A stretch of DNA of 64,000 nucleotides, taken from the NCBI GenBank assembly GCA_934364805.1, contig CAKRMH010000002.1, forward strand, positions 124,001-188,000, read 5' to 3'. The notes beneath the pieces are model-generated. The model worked only from the letters and a program-made list of their open reading frames with translations, was not told where the DNA came from and ran no database searches. The DNA is from an uncultured Lachnospiraceae bacterium. Its GTDB lineage: Bacteria > Bacillota > Clostridia > Lachnospirales > Lachnospiraceae. The position numbers and the translations under genes were made by a program. This document shows positions 52,554-61,068 of this stretch, piece after piece (position 1 is the stretch's first letter; every line of letters begins with the position of its first letter).

Positions 52554-53894
52554 TTATTCTTCTGTTGCAGCTTCTTCTGTTGTTGCAGCTTTCTTAGATT
52601 TTGCTTTTGCTCTTTCTTTTACATTATCCATTACAAGCTCAACAGCTTTCTGGATTGCAAGATCATTCTTCATGGACTTCTTCTCAGATTCTCCCATGTA
52701 CTCTTTTAACTTGTCAGCTTCCATTCCGTAAGCTTTTGCCATCTTCTCGATCTCAGCATCGATGTCTTCATCTGTGATCTCGATGTTCTCATCTTTTGCG
52801 ATCTGCTCAAGAACAAGGCTGCTCTGGATACGTGTTGTAGCTTCTGGACGAACCTGCTCTCTTAACTTGTCAACTGTCATTCCTGAGAACTGTAAGTACT
52901 GATCCATGGAAAGACCGCTCTGAGCGATTCTCTGAGCGAACTCTTCGATCATGGTATCGCACTGTGTATCGATCATTGCATCCGGGATATCCATCTTGGA
53001 TTTGTCAATGATCTTCTGGATTGCTTCATCCTCTTTTGTACGTTTTGCTTCGTTCTCTTTCTGCTCAACAAGACGTTTCTTTAAGTCTTCTTTGTACTCA
53101 GCTAAAGTATCGAACTCAGATACATCCTGAGCGAACTCATCATCTAATTCAGGAAGTTCTTTTGTCTTGATCTCATTGATCTTAACTTTGAATACAGCTG
53201 GTTTTCCAGCAAGGTCAGCTGCCTGATACTGTTCTGGGAATGTTACATTGACTTCAACTTCGTCTCCTGTGTTCTTTCCGATCAGCTGATCCTCAAATGT
53301 ATCGATGAATGTGTGGGAACCGATCTCTAATGGATGATTCTCTCCTTTTCCACCTTCGAATGCAACACCGTCAACAAATCCCTCGAAATCGATCACTGCT
53401 GTATCTCCGCTTTCAACCGCACGATCTGTTACAGTAATTGTTCTTGCATTGTTATTTCTTTCTTTCTCTAAACTCTCTTCTACTTCTTCATCAGAAACAG
53501 AAGTATCGATCTTAGTTACTGTTACGCCCATGTATTTGCCAAGTGTAACTTCTGGTCTTACAGCAACTTCTGCTGTGAAGATGAAAGGTTTTCCTTTCTC
53601 GATCTGAACAACATCAACAGTAGGACGGGAAACGATGTCAACACCGCTCTCTTCAACTGCTGCTGGATAATTCTCCTGCATTAATGTATTGGCAGCATCT
53701 TCATAAAATACAGCTGGACCATACATTTTCTCGATCATGGCTCTCGGCACTTTACCTTTACGGAAACCAGGGATGCTGATCTTGTTCTTCTCTTTCTGGT
53801 AAGCTGCGTTTAATGCTTTCTCTAATTCTTCAGCGGAAACTTCGATTGTAAGTTTCGCCATGTTTTTTTCTAAATTCTCAACCTGTACACTCAT
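52554..53894 (-). CDS. tig: trigger factor chaperone
   Basis: Ribosome-bound chaperone and prolyl isomerase. 446 residues. The ribosome-docking motif GFRKGKVPRAMIEKMYG is near 43-59, the FKBP-type PPIase domain about 160-245 (SGDTAVIDFEGFVDGVAFEGG), and the helical C-terminal arms to the end. The tail is rich in Ala/Lys/Glu. AGGAGG lies 12 bases before ATG. A promoter 110 bases upstream drives it, ahead of clpP-clpX-lon. Confidence 0.97.
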   Translation of the reverse strand: MSVQVENLEKNMAKLTIEVSAEELEKALNAAYQKEKNKISIPGFRKGKVPRAMIEKMYGPAVFYEDAANTLMQENYPAAVEESGVDIVSRPTVDVVQIEKGKPFIFTAEVAVRPEVTLGKYMGVTVTKIDTSVSDEEVEESLEKERNNNARTITVTDRAVESGDTAVIDFEGFVDGVAFEGGKGENHPLEIGSHTFIDTFEDQLIGKNTGDEVEVNVTFPEQYQAADLAGKPAVFKVKINEIKTKELPELDDEFAQDVSEFDTLAEYKEDLKKRLVEQKENEAKRTKEDEAIQKIIDKSKMDIPDAMIDTQCDTMIEEFAQRIAQSGLSMDQYLQFSGMTVDKLREQVRPEATTRIQSSLVLEQIAKDENIEITDEDIDAEIEKMAKAYGMEADKLKEYMGESEKKSMKNDLAIQKAVELVMDNVKERAKAKSKKAATTEEAATEE

Positions 53895-53999
53895 TACTAC
53901 TATTTTCCTCCTTAATATATATGAAATACCATGTACATCTTATTCAATGGCCGTCCCAGGAAATAATGGGCATACTACGACCACTACAGTCATTCATGC

Positions 54000-54028
54000 A
54001 TTATATCACAGCTTATTTCAAAAAGCAA
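54000..54028 (-). promoter_or_regulatory. SigA promoter for tig
   Basis: TTGCTT, 17-base spacer, TATAAT with an extended TGTGA before it, about 105 bases ahead of tig and overlapping the end of the upstream gene. Confidence 0.75.
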
Positions 54029-54399
54029 CGAAAAAACATGAAGATCACAGCAGCAATCAAAATCACAATTCCTTCGATCATTGTCCGCTTTCTTTTACGC
54101 ATAAATTCTGCTTCCGCCTTCTGCACTTCCGTCAGTTCTTCCTGCGCCGGGCGGCATTCACAGATGAGACTGCCATAGCCCATACCAGAAGCAATTTCAG
54201 ATGCATACGCATGATCTGCTGCTGTCACATATATTTCATGATCCAGACAGCTTTCCTCCGGGTCCACCAGCTTATATGCATCACCTTCCGCAGACCTGGA
54301 GTAAACCTCGATATGCTCTGCAAGCAGTTTTTCTTTTATGCGGGATGCACTATCGGCATCCGGCGCTGTCATTAATTTCCGGATATATTCAAATCCCAT
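54013..54399 (-). CDS. DUF2007-like protein with C-terminal membrane anchor
   Basis: 128 residues. The first 65 (YIRKLMTAPDADSASRIKEKLLAEHIEVYSRS...) resemble DUF2007-type putative signal-transducing domains, which have a ferredoxin-like fold. A helical linker (EELTEVQKAEAEFMRKRKR) leads to one terminal membrane segment (TMIEGIVILIAAVIFMFFRC). It lies 26 bases after the ABC exporter genes and may be part of their transcript. Function unknown. Confidence 0.72.
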   Translation of the reverse strand: MGFEYIRKLMTAPDADSASRIKEKLLAEHIEVYSRSAEGDAYKLVDPEESCLDHEIYVTAADHAYASEIASGMGYGSLICECRPAQEELTEVQKAEAEFMRKRKRTMIEGIVILIAAVIFMFFRCFLK

Positions 54400-54425
54400 C
54401 TGTGTTCTCTCCTCTTGTGTTTTAT

Positions 54426-56216
54426 CTATACCACATCGGCAAACTGTGCCATATATAGCTCATAATATGCACCGCGTCTGGCAAGCAGTTCCTTCGGACT
54501 GCCCTGTTCTACAATACCGCCATTGTCAATGACAAAAATACGGTTAGCATTCTGGATGGTTGACAGACGGTGCGCAATTACAAAACTCGTTCTTCCGGCC
54601 AGAAGTGCCTCAATTCCATGCTGTACAAGGATCTCTGTATGCGTATCGATGCTGGAAGTTGCCTCATCCAGGATCAGAATCTTCGGCATTGAGATCATTG
54701 TTCTCGCAAAAGCGATCAGCTGTCTCTGTCCGATGGAAAGACCTGCGCCGCGTTCCTTCAGCTCGGTATCATAACCTTTTTCCATTTTCATGATAAAGTC
54801 ATGCGCATTCACGGCTTTCGCTGCCGCGATCATTTCTTCCTCAGTTGCATCCATTTTACCATATAAAATATTCTCCCGTACAGTTCCATGGAAAATAAAA
54901 TTATCCTGCGTCATAACGCCCATCTGTCTTCGCAGACTATGGATCGACACCTTCTTCAGATCATGTCCGTCGATGTAAATATGTCCATCTTCGATGTCAT
55001 AAAAACGGCTGATCAGATTTACGATCGTCGTTTTTCCTGCGCCGGTCGGGCCAACAAGGGCAATCGTTTCTCCCGGCTGGATGGTAAAGTTCACATCGGA
55101 AAGGACCTTTGTCTCTGCCGGTGTCCCTTTGTCATAGGTAAAGGATACATGGGAAAACTCCACTTTTCCCTCTACATCCGGAAGTTCTTCTACATCCGAT
55201 TCATCCTGAATATCCGGTTTCGTGTCAAGAATATCAAAAATCCGTTCAGCAGCAGAAAGGTTTGTCACCAGCTGATTATAAAAGTTACTCAGATTCATGA
55301 TCGGATTCCAGAACATATTAATATACGTTCCAAAAGCCACAAGAAGTCCGACCGACACAGCCGGCGCTCCGATGAATTTCACACCGATCAGATAAAGCAT
55401 CATAGTTCCGACTCCCCAGCAGAAATCTACCGTCGGTCCAAACATATCCGCTCTGCGGCAGGCTGCCACAAAGGCTTTCTGATGTTCATCTGTAAGCTCC
55501 TCAAATACTTCCCTTGTCTCATTTTCAGCACGGAAGCTCTGTACAACACCGATTCCTGCGATATCCTCATGCACATATGCATTCAGGTTTGATGATTTCT
55601 TGCGGAAGATCTGCCAGCGCTTATGCGCAGTTCTTTGAATGATAAAAATCCCGGCGATCATAAGCGGGATCGTACAAAGGGACGCTATCGCAAGTTTCCA
55701 GTCTTTGACCAGCATAATGACCACAACGCCAAGCACCGTGATAAAATCCGGGATCAATGTTGTAACCGCATTGGTCAGCACATCCTTTAATGAGTTGACA
55801 TCCCCGATAATTCTTGCAAGGATCTTCCCAGTTGGTCTGCTGTCAAAAAAAGAAAAAGACAGCAGCTGGATATGTTCATATAATTCCTGACGGATCTTCA
55901 ATAAGATCTGGTTGGAAATTACAGACATCACATACATACGTATTTTTACCATAATCATATAAATTACATTCAAAACGAGTGCAAAAATTCCAATTTTCAC
56001 AAGCCCGTTCCAGTCACCAACACTGATGTGCTGGTCAATGGCATTTTCTATAATAAGCGGATTGACAAGCGAAATGGCTACTGTAACTGCCATGCATATC
56101 AAAACACCCAAAACGCCCTTTTTATGATCTTTCAAATAGGAAAAGAGGCGGATGATGATCTGCTTCTTTTCACCATTTTCCATTTGTTCGTCTTCTCGAA
56201 ATGAGTTGACTGCCAT
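54426..56216 (-). CDS. multidrug-type ABC half-transporter (second subunit)
   Basis: 596 residues. Six hydrophobic segments (about 35-330) are followed by the ATPase domain. Walker A is LVGPTGAGKTTIVNLISRF near 385-403, signature LSIGQRQLIAFARTM with Ile-Gly in place of the canonical LSGGQ, and Walker B ILILDEATSSID with catalytic Glu intact. One degenerate signature is typical of heterodimeric exporters such as BmrCD or TM287/288. GGAGG lies before the start. The partner gene is 15 bases upstream. Confidence 0.93.
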   Translation of the reverse strand: MAVNSFREDEQMENGEKKQIIIRLFSYLKDHKKGVLGVLICMAVTVAISLVNPLIIENAIDQHISVGDWNGLVKIGIFALVLNVIYMIMVKIRMYVMSVISNQILLKIRQELYEHIQLLSFSFFDSRPTGKILARIIGDVNSLKDVLTNAVTTLIPDFITVLGVVVIMLVKDWKLAIASLCTIPLMIAGIFIIQRTAHKRWQIFRKKSSNLNAYVHEDIAGIGVVQSFRAENETREVFEELTDEHQKAFVAACRRADMFGPTVDFCWGVGTMMLYLIGVKFIGAPAVSVGLLVAFGTYINMFWNPIMNLSNFYNQLVTNLSAAERIFDILDTKPDIQDESDVEELPDVEGKVEFSHVSFTYDKGTPAETKVLSDVNFTIQPGETIALVGPTGAGKTTIVNLISRFYDIEDGHIYIDGHDLKKVSIHSLRRQMGVMTQDNFIFHGTVRENILYGKMDATEEEMIAAAKAVNAHDFIMKMEKGYDTELKERGAGLSIGQRQLIAFARTMISMPKILILDEATSSIDTHTEILVQHGIEALLAGRTSFVIAHRLSTIQNANRIFVIDNGGIVEQGSPKELLARRGAYYELYMAQFADVV

Positions 56217-56231
56217 ACTGACACCTCCATT

Positions 56232-57959
56232 CTATGATGACAGCTGCATTGCCGAACCATATTGTGCCATGTAGGTTTCATAATACAGTCCCTTCTTTGC
56301 AAGCAGCTCTTCATGGGTTCCACGCTCAGCGATCTTACCGTTTTCAAGATAAATGATCTCATCCGCATGACGTACTGCGGAAATACGGTGTGCAATGATC
56401 ATTTTCGTAGTTCCCTTTAATTCGTTCAATGTTTTCTGGATCTCATGTTCGGTTTCCATGTCAAGCGCCGAAGTTGAATCATCCAGCACCAGTATCGGTG
56501 AATGCTTTGCAAGTGCACGTGCAATACTGATTCTTTGTTTCTGTCCGCCGGAAAGTCCGACTCCGCGTTCTCCGACAACCGTCTCATACTGCTCTTCCAT
56601 TTTCTCAATAAAACCGCTTGCCTGGGCATGATCTGCGGCATTTCGAATTTCCTCGATCGGAAGTGTTTTTCTCTGACCCATTTTGATATTTTCCTCGATC
56701 GTATCAGAAAAAAGGAATACGTCCTGCATAACAACGGAAATATTGCTTCGGATCTGTTCCAGTTTCAGATTCTTCACATCCACATGATCGATGGATACGC
56801 TTCCTTTGTCTGTATCGTAAAAACGCTGTAATAGATTCACGATGGATGATTTTCCAGAGCCGGTCGCCCCCATGATGCCAAGGGTTTTTCCAGGCTCAAG
56901 TTCAAAGCTGATATCATCCAGGATCTGATTTCCTTCAATGGAAAAGGACACATGGTCAAAACAGATATCACCATCTACATGATCCAGTTCCACCGGTGTT
57001 TCTTTCTCCAGAACATGGGATGTATTCTCGTAGATTCTGGCGATTTTCTTTCTGGATGCGATTGCACTGGAAAGGTCATTCGTCAGCCAACCAAGCATCT
57101 CCATCGGCCATGTACAGTTTCTGCTGTATTCCACATATGCCACCAGTGATCCGATATCCATCTGTCCTTTCATCACTTCCAGTCCGCCACATATCGTCAT
57201 CGTCACCGGAAGTAAAACCGATACAAACTGGAAGATCGGATAATAACGCACCAGTGTTTTTGACTGGCGGATGTTCAGATCGTAGTAGCGTTTGTTGTGC
57301 GAAAGGAATTTTTCAATCTCAAATTCTTCCCTTGCAAAAGCTTTAACCGTACGCACGCCCGCAAGATTTTCCTCTGCAACGGTGGTCAGATTCGCATTTT
57401 CCTCACTGATCTCCTCATAAACTGCATCCAGCTTCCGTTCCATGATGATTGCAACTGCTCCACAGAGTATCATAAATGCAAGCGGAATAAATGTCAGTTT
57501 CCAGTCCAGTGTAAACATACAGTAGAGCACACTGGCAACATGAATGATGACCTCAATGATCAGCATTCCGACATATCCCAGCGCATTCCAGATATGATCG
57601 ATATCATCCTTCACGCGCGCCATGAGTTCTCCGGTATTGGTATTTCCAAAATAATCCATGGACAATCCCTGGATATGACAGAAAAGATCCTTTCTCATCT
57701 CTGCACCAATCTTTGAACTCGCTTTATCAAATGTAAATTCTTTATAATATCCAAACACACTCCGTCCGATACCGATCAGTACGATCGTAAACAGTAACAT
57801 TGGAAGAATCTCCATGTTTCCTCCAACAAAAACTTCATTTACGATTCGTTTTGTGATCATCGGATACATCATATCAAGTGCGATCGCCGTAACCATACAG
57901 GCAATCGCAAACAGATAATAATACCAGTATCGGGCGATATATGAACTGATTTTTTTCAC
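56232..57959 (-). CDS. multidrug-type ABC half-transporter (first subunit)
   Basis: 575 residues with six membrane segments (about 15-300) and an ATPase domain. Walker A is IMGATGSGKSSIVNLLQRF near 370-388, signature VGLSGGQKQRISIARAL, and the Walker B region reads ILVLDDSTSALD: Asp replaces the catalytic Glu, marking a degenerate ATP site. Together with the other subunit this gives one active and one inactive site, as in BmrC/BmrD. Starts with GTG that overlaps the stop of a leader ORF (GTGA). Expression should depend on the attenuator upstream. Confidence 0.93.
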   Translation of the reverse strand: MKKISSYIARYWYYYLFAIACMVTAIALDMMYPMITKRIVNEVFVGGNMEILPMLLFTIVLIGIGRSVFGYYKEFTFDKASSKIGAEMRKDLFCHIQGLSMDYFGNTNTGELMARVKDDIDHIWNALGYVGMLIIEVIIHVASVLYCMFTLDWKLTFIPLAFMILCGAVAIIMERKLDAVYEEISEENANLTTVAEENLAGVRTVKAFAREEFEIEKFLSHNKRYYDLNIRQSKTLVRYYPIFQFVSVLLPVTMTICGGLEVMKGQMDIGSLVAYVEYSRNCTWPMEMLGWLTNDLSSAIASRKKIARIYENTSHVLEKETPVELDHVDGDICFDHVSFSIEGNQILDDISFELEPGKTLGIMGATGSGKSSIVNLLQRFYDTDKGSVSIDHVDVKNLKLEQIRSNISVVMQDVFLFSDTIEENIKMGQRKTLPIEEIRNAADHAQASGFIEKMEEQYETVVGERGVGLSGGQKQRISIARALAKHSPILVLDDSTSALDMETEHEIQKTLNELKGTTKMIIAHRISAVRHADEIIYLENGKIAERGTHEELLAKKGLYYETYMAQYGSAMQLSS

Positions 57960-58186
57960 TTCTCACTTTCTCCTTTCCGGTCTGTCCCCGCTGTCATTGG
58001 ATTTTGGTATTTCCCTTCCGTCAGCCGCAACCCCAAAGAACTTTTCGAAAAAACAAAAAGCTCCTGTGGCAAAACTTCATCTTCTGCCACAGGAGCCGCA
58101 AAGCGCAAATTCCCATACGTGTACACACACGAAGACATCCATTCTTCACCGTATGAGAAATTGCCTTTTGCAATAAAAAAGACCAT
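57956..58186 (-). CDS. possible leader ORF coupled to the ABC exporter
   Basis: A 76-codon frame (MVFFIAKGNFSYGEEWMSSC onward) ends in a GTGA overlap with the exporter start. Its coding sequence contains the second terminator hairpin, and its ATG lies in the 3' arm of the first. No strong Shine-Dalgarno site precedes it; non-ATG starts a few codons earlier are possible. The position mirrors bmrB ahead of bmrCD in B. subtilis. It could be a regulatory peptide or an accidental frame. Confidence 0.4.
   Translation of the reverse strand: MVFFIAKGNFSYGEEWMSSCVYTYGNLRFAAPVAEDEVLPQELFVFSKSSLGLRLTEGKYQNPMTAGTDRKGESEK
58046..58096 (-). terminator. second attenuator terminator before the ABC exporter
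   Basis: Perfect 12-bp stem GCTCCTGTGGCA / TGCCACAGGAGC, 13-base loop, followed by TTTTTGTTTTTT, about 90 bases before the exporter start codon. No complete gene other than leader ORFs lies upstream on this strand. Confidence 0.88.
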
Positions 58187-58211
58187 GGCATCCAATGAAA
58201 CTGCCAGGGTC
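58174..58211 (-). terminator. first attenuator terminator before the ABC exporter
   Basis: GACCCTGGCA / TGCCATGGTC stem (one mismatch), 11-base loop and TTTTTT on the minus strand, 38 bases after the leader peptide stop. Confidence 0.78.
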
Positions 58212-58248
58212 TGCAAAATCCTATCTGATATAGTCTATGAAAAAATAA

Positions 58249-58329
58249 CTATAAAAATAATGACACCGAGGTAATTTCACGATTCTTGTTGTTCACTTGA
58301 TTAAATTTGTAATTCGTAAACTTCATCAT
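58249..58329 (-). CDS. 26-residue leader peptide of the ABC exporter
   Basis: Short gene MMKFTNYKFNQVNNKNREIT + SVSLFL with an excellent ribosome site (AGAGAGG, seven bases before ATG) and a promoter about 40 bases upstream. It ends 38 bases before the first terminator. The composition (Asn/Lys-rich, then hydrophobic) gives no function in itself. The layout suggests drug-induced ribosome stalling that alters terminator folding, as shown for bmrB and several antibiotic-resistance leaders. Confidence 0.65.
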   Translation of the reverse strand: MMKFTNYKFNQVNNKNREITSVSLFL

Positions 58330-58367
58330 ATTTTTACCTCTCTTTCTTTATTTTTGTTTACTAATCA

Positions 58368-58396
58368 AGTAAATCATAACTGCCAATAATTGTCAA
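58368..58396 (-). promoter_or_regulatory. promoter for the ABC exporter leader
   Basis: Perfect TTGACA -35, 17-base spacer and a weak -10 TTTACT. The -10 is part of a small palindrome TTTACTTGATTAGTAAA that could bind a regulator. Confidence 0.55.
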
Positions 58397-58460
58397 TGGT
58401 TCTTTTCTCATATTTTTTCCTGCAATGGGCAGAATATGTTTTGTAAAGGAGGTGAAACAC

Positions 58461-58670
58461 ATGAGTGGATCAAACAATACAAATTCAAACAACATGGCAG
58501 TACCTGAAGCAAAGGACGCTATGAAGCGTTTCAAAGAAGAGGTAGCAAGTGAGATCGGAGTACCTTTAAAAGACGGTTACAACGGAGATCTTACTTCCAG
58601 ACAGGCTGGTTCTATCGGTGGTGAAATGGTCAAGAAAATGATCATGAAGCAGGAAGAACAGATGAAATAA
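58461..58670 (+). CDS. small acid-soluble spore protein, alpha/beta type
   Basis: DNA-binding spore protein of 69 residues that coats spore DNA and is degraded at germination. PEAKDAMKRFKEEVASEIGVPL contains the family EIG sequence cut by the GPR protease, and GDLTSRQAGSIGGEMVKKMI is the second conserved block. The N-terminus is Asn/Ser-rich. GGAGG lies eight bases before the ATG; an upstream in-frame Met is ignored. Expected to be made in the forespore under sigma-G; I could not define that promoter with confidence. Confidence 0.95.
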   Translation: MSGSNNTNSNNMAVPEAKDAMKRFKEEVASEIGVPLKDGYNGDLTSRQAGSIGGEMVKKMIMKQEEQMK

Positions 58671-58675
58671 AAAGC

Positions 58676-58740
58676 AGAGACTCCCAGAACATTTATGGAG
58701 CTGCATGCGCAGTTTCGTAAATGCCGGGAGTCTCTTTTTC
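58676..58740 (+). terminator. terminator of the spore protein gene
   Basis: Long hairpin with closing stem AGAGACTCCC / GGGAGTCTCT, an inner ACATTTA / TAAATG pairing and CTGCATGCGCAG at the tip, followed by TTTTTC. Confidence 0.85.
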
Positions 58741-58760
58741 GGATCGATTTTGGATACGTT

Positions 58761-59306
58761 TTAATAAATAATGCTCTCTGCAAGCTTGTCGGCTGTCTTT
58801 TTGTCTGTAAAATAACTTACAATCTCAAGTGCAAATGCGATCGCTGTTCCCATTCCACGACTTGTGATCACATTGCCATCCTGTACAACCGGATCCTCAG
58901 AAGTAACTGCACCTGTCAGTTTTGGCTCAAATCCAGGATAACTTGTCGCATGTTTCCCATTTAAGAGTCCTGCCTGTCCCAATACACTTGGAGCTGCGCA
59001 GATTGCGGCAACCAGTTTTCCACCTGCTGCAAACTCACGGATCACTTTATCCACGGTCTCATCTGCGCCAAGGTTTATTGTTCCCGGCATTCCACCTGGA
59101 AGTACAATACCATCCAGTGTGGAAAAGTCCACCTCATCCTTTTTTGCATCCGCCAGAAACGTGATTCCATGTGCACCGGCAACTTCTTTTTTATCACTGA
59201 TCGATATCGTTGTAATATCAATTCCCGCTCTTCTCACAATATCTACAACCGTAAGTCCTTCGATCTCCTCACAGCCATCTGCCATAAAAATTCCTATTTT
59301 ACTCAT
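58761..59306 (-). CDS. DJ-1/PfpI family protein
   Basis: 181 residues, YajL/DJ-1-like. The conserved acidic residue is in FMADGCEEIEGLTVVD and the nucleophile Cys in VAAICAAPSVLGQAGLL near 105. GIVLPGGMPGTINLGAD and TSRGMGTAIAFALEIV complete the family pattern. Relatives include glyoxalase III/deglycase-like and chaperone-like enzymes. Which activity applies here is not decidable from sequence. Confidence 0.92.
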   Translation of the reverse strand: MSKIGIFMADGCEEIEGLTVVDIVRRAGIDITTISISDKKEVAGAHGITFLADAKKDEVDFSTLDGIVLPGGMPGTINLGADETVDKVIREFAAGGKLVAAICAAPSVLGQAGLLNGKHATSYPGFEPKLTGAVTSEDPVVQDGNVITSRGMGTAIAFALEIVSYFTDKKTADKLAESIIY

Positions 59307-59357
59307 TCTTTAAACCCTCCTGCCTCTGATTAATTGCTATTTACAGTATAAGGCAAT

Positions 59358-59386
59358 TTGCGTCAATTTTCCAGATAATATATAAT
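59358..59386 (+). promoter_or_regulatory. SigA promoter for hydrolase-CYTH pair
   Basis: TTGCGT, 17-base spacer, perfect TATAAT, ending 52 bases before the hydrolase start. Confidence 0.75.
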
Positions 59387-59438
59387 GTACGCAAAAGCAA
59401 ACGTGAACCGTCACATCATGAAAGGGGATTCAAATCGT

Positions 59439-60005
59439 ATGAAGAAATTAGTTGTGATTTTTCCGGGAATCGGTTATCACTGTGACAAACCACTGTTATA
59501 TTACAGTCGTAAGCTCGCAGCAGAACTTGGTTATGAAACCGCTATTCCATTACAATATACATTTTCCGGTGGAAATATCCGTGGCAACGCAGCCAAAATG
59601 CAGGAAGCATTTGACAGTCTGTATGAACAGGCCGAAACATCACTCTCCACTATTGACTGGAGCAGCTACGATGATATCCTTTTTCTCTCGAAAAGTGTGG
59701 GAACAATCATTTCCAGCGCATATGCCAAGAAGCATTCGGTTCCATGCCACCAGATCCTGTATACACCCCTGGAGCAGACTTACCTTTTTGCACCAACGGA
59801 CAGTATCGCTTTTATCGGTAAAAAAGATCCCTGGAGCGATGTAGAAAAAGTCATTCTTACCAGTCAAGAGCAGACGGTTCCCATCTATACCTATGATGAC
59901 GCCAATCATTCCCTGGAAACTCCGGACACTATGCAGAATCTGGAAATTTTAAAGGATGTAATGAAAATCTCAAAAGAATCTATACTTACATGGAGGAACA
60001 AATAA
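59439..60005 (+). CDS. alpha/beta-hydrolase-like protein
   Basis: 188 residues. The start KKLVVIFPGIGYHCDKPLLYYSRKL and the elbow region DILFLSKSVGTIISSAYAKKH resemble an alpha/beta hydrolase; the nucleophile would be Ser in LSKSVGT. A late His lies in YDDANHSLE. The nucleophile elbow is G-poor (SKSVG), so catalysis is uncertain. Start chosen at MKKLVV with AGGGGA upstream. Stop overlaps the next start (TAATG). Confidence 0.8.
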   Translation: MKKLVVIFPGIGYHCDKPLLYYSRKLAAELGYETAIPLQYTFSGGNIRGNAAKMQEAFDSLYEQAETSLSTIDWSSYDDILFLSKSVGTIISSAYAKKHSVPCHQILYTPLEQTYLFAPTDSIAFIGKKDPWSDVEKVILTSQEQTVPIYTYDDANHSLETPDTMQNLEILKDVMKISKESILTWRNK

Positions 60006-60451
60006 TGGAAATCGAACGTAAATTTTTAGTAAAAAAGACTCCGGAAAATCTGGAGTCTTATCCATGCAAAAAAATTGCACAGGGTTATTTAAATACCAAT
60101 CCCATCGTGCGGATTCGAAGATCCAACGACGAGTATTATCTGACCTATAAAGGAAAAGGCCTGATGGTCCGTGAAGAATACAATCTTCCATTAAACAAGG
60201 AATCCTTTGAACACATGGTAACAAAGATCGATGGTCTTCTGATTGAAAAAAGCCGTTATCTGATTCCTTTAAAAGACGGACTTACCGCTGAACTTGATGT
60301 TTTTGAAGGTTCCCTTGCACCTCTTCTGCTCGTTGAAGTAGAATTTGATTCCGTCGAAGCAGCCGAGGCATTTACCGCACCAGACTGGTTTGGAGAAGAT
60401 GTCACCAATTCCGGAAAATATCACAACAGTAACCTTTCCAAACTAGCGTAA
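60005..60451 (+). CDS. CYTH-domain triphosphatase-like protein
   Basis: 148-residue triphosphate tunnel metalloenzyme-like protein. The signature MEIERKFLVKK (EXEXK) opens the sequence. RIRRSNDEYYLTYKGKG supplies the basic tunnel residues, and LTAELDVFEG, LLLVEVEFDS add the acidic strands. Bacterial relatives hydrolyse inorganic triphosphate or nucleoside triphosphates. GGAGG lies eight bases before the ATG. Overlaps the DUF1653 gene tail-to-tail by 9 bases. Confidence 0.92.
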   Translation: MEIERKFLVKKTPENLESYPCKKIAQGYLNTNPIVRIRRSNDEYYLTYKGKGLMVREEYNLPLNKESFEHMVTKIDGLLIEKSRYLIPLKDGLTAELDVFEGSLAPLLLVEVEFDSVEAAEAFTAPDWFGEDVTNSGKYHNSNLSKLA

Positions 60452-61057
60452 ACGGTTTGCCGATTCATATTTCTGTTTCGTGCGGAGCGCCATTTTCAGG
60501 GCATCATAACGATTCATAAGATCCCCCTCCGGAATGACAACATCCATAACGACTGCAATATCATCAACCAGTTTGTCGGTAATGCAGTCTCGCATGGACA
60601 CCAGCACATTGTATTTCTCATCAAAAGTTTCTGCATCCAGATATTCCATCAGTTTCGGATCCGGGCGTTCTTCGTCCGGATTCTCTGCCTGGATTCCAGT
60701 TTCCTGTTGCTTAGCAACGTTTTCTGAATCAGACTGTTGTTCTGCAGCATTCTCTGAATCAGACCGTATTTCCACTATTCCGGTATTGTCCTCTTCTTCC
60801 ACGCAATGCCACGTTCCATCTGCATTCATTTCCACTCTTGTAAAACGATATTTCTGTTTCACGTCTGGATATTTATTATGATCCACTTCACTGACAAACA
60901 TGGCAAGTGGTCTTGCATACATGCCAAAACCACCATACAATGCCTGATAGATCACAAGAGGTTCCTTCGTCTCAGAATGTGTTGCAATTCCGATGATCTG
61001 ATATAGTTTATTCTTAAAATGGCGATAAATCTCCCCATTCTTTGGTACTCGTTCCAT
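60443..61057 (-). CDS. DUF1653-containing protein
   Basis: 204 residues. The N-terminal 75 (NGEIYRHFKNKLYQIIGIATHSETKEPLVIYQALYG) form a DUF1653 domain, a small beta-rich unit of unknown function. The middle (about 95-130) is Gln/Glu/Ser-rich with duplicated QQSDSENVAKQQ-type runs, and the helical C-terminus includes MEYLDAETFDEKYNVLVSMR. No membrane segment. Forms a likely operon with the small membrane protein gene downstream of the aldo/keto reductase. Confidence 0.85.
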   Translation of the reverse strand: MERVPKNGEIYRHFKNKLYQIIGIATHSETKEPLVIYQALYGGFGMYARPLAMFVSEVDHNKYPDVKQKYRFTRVEMNADGTWHCVEEEDNTGIVEIRSDSENAAEQQSDSENVAKQQETGIQAENPDEERPDPKLMEYLDAETFDEKYNVLVSMRDCITDKLVDDIAVVMDVVIPEGDLMNRYDALKMALRTKQKYESANRLR

Positions 61058-61068
61058 ATTATGTCTCC

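Noticed and set aside
58187..58216. Longer 86-codon version of the exporter leader ORF beginning at TTG
   Set aside because: No convincing ribosome site for the TTG and it would begin inside the 5' arm side of terminator 1; only the ATG form is listed, at low confidence.
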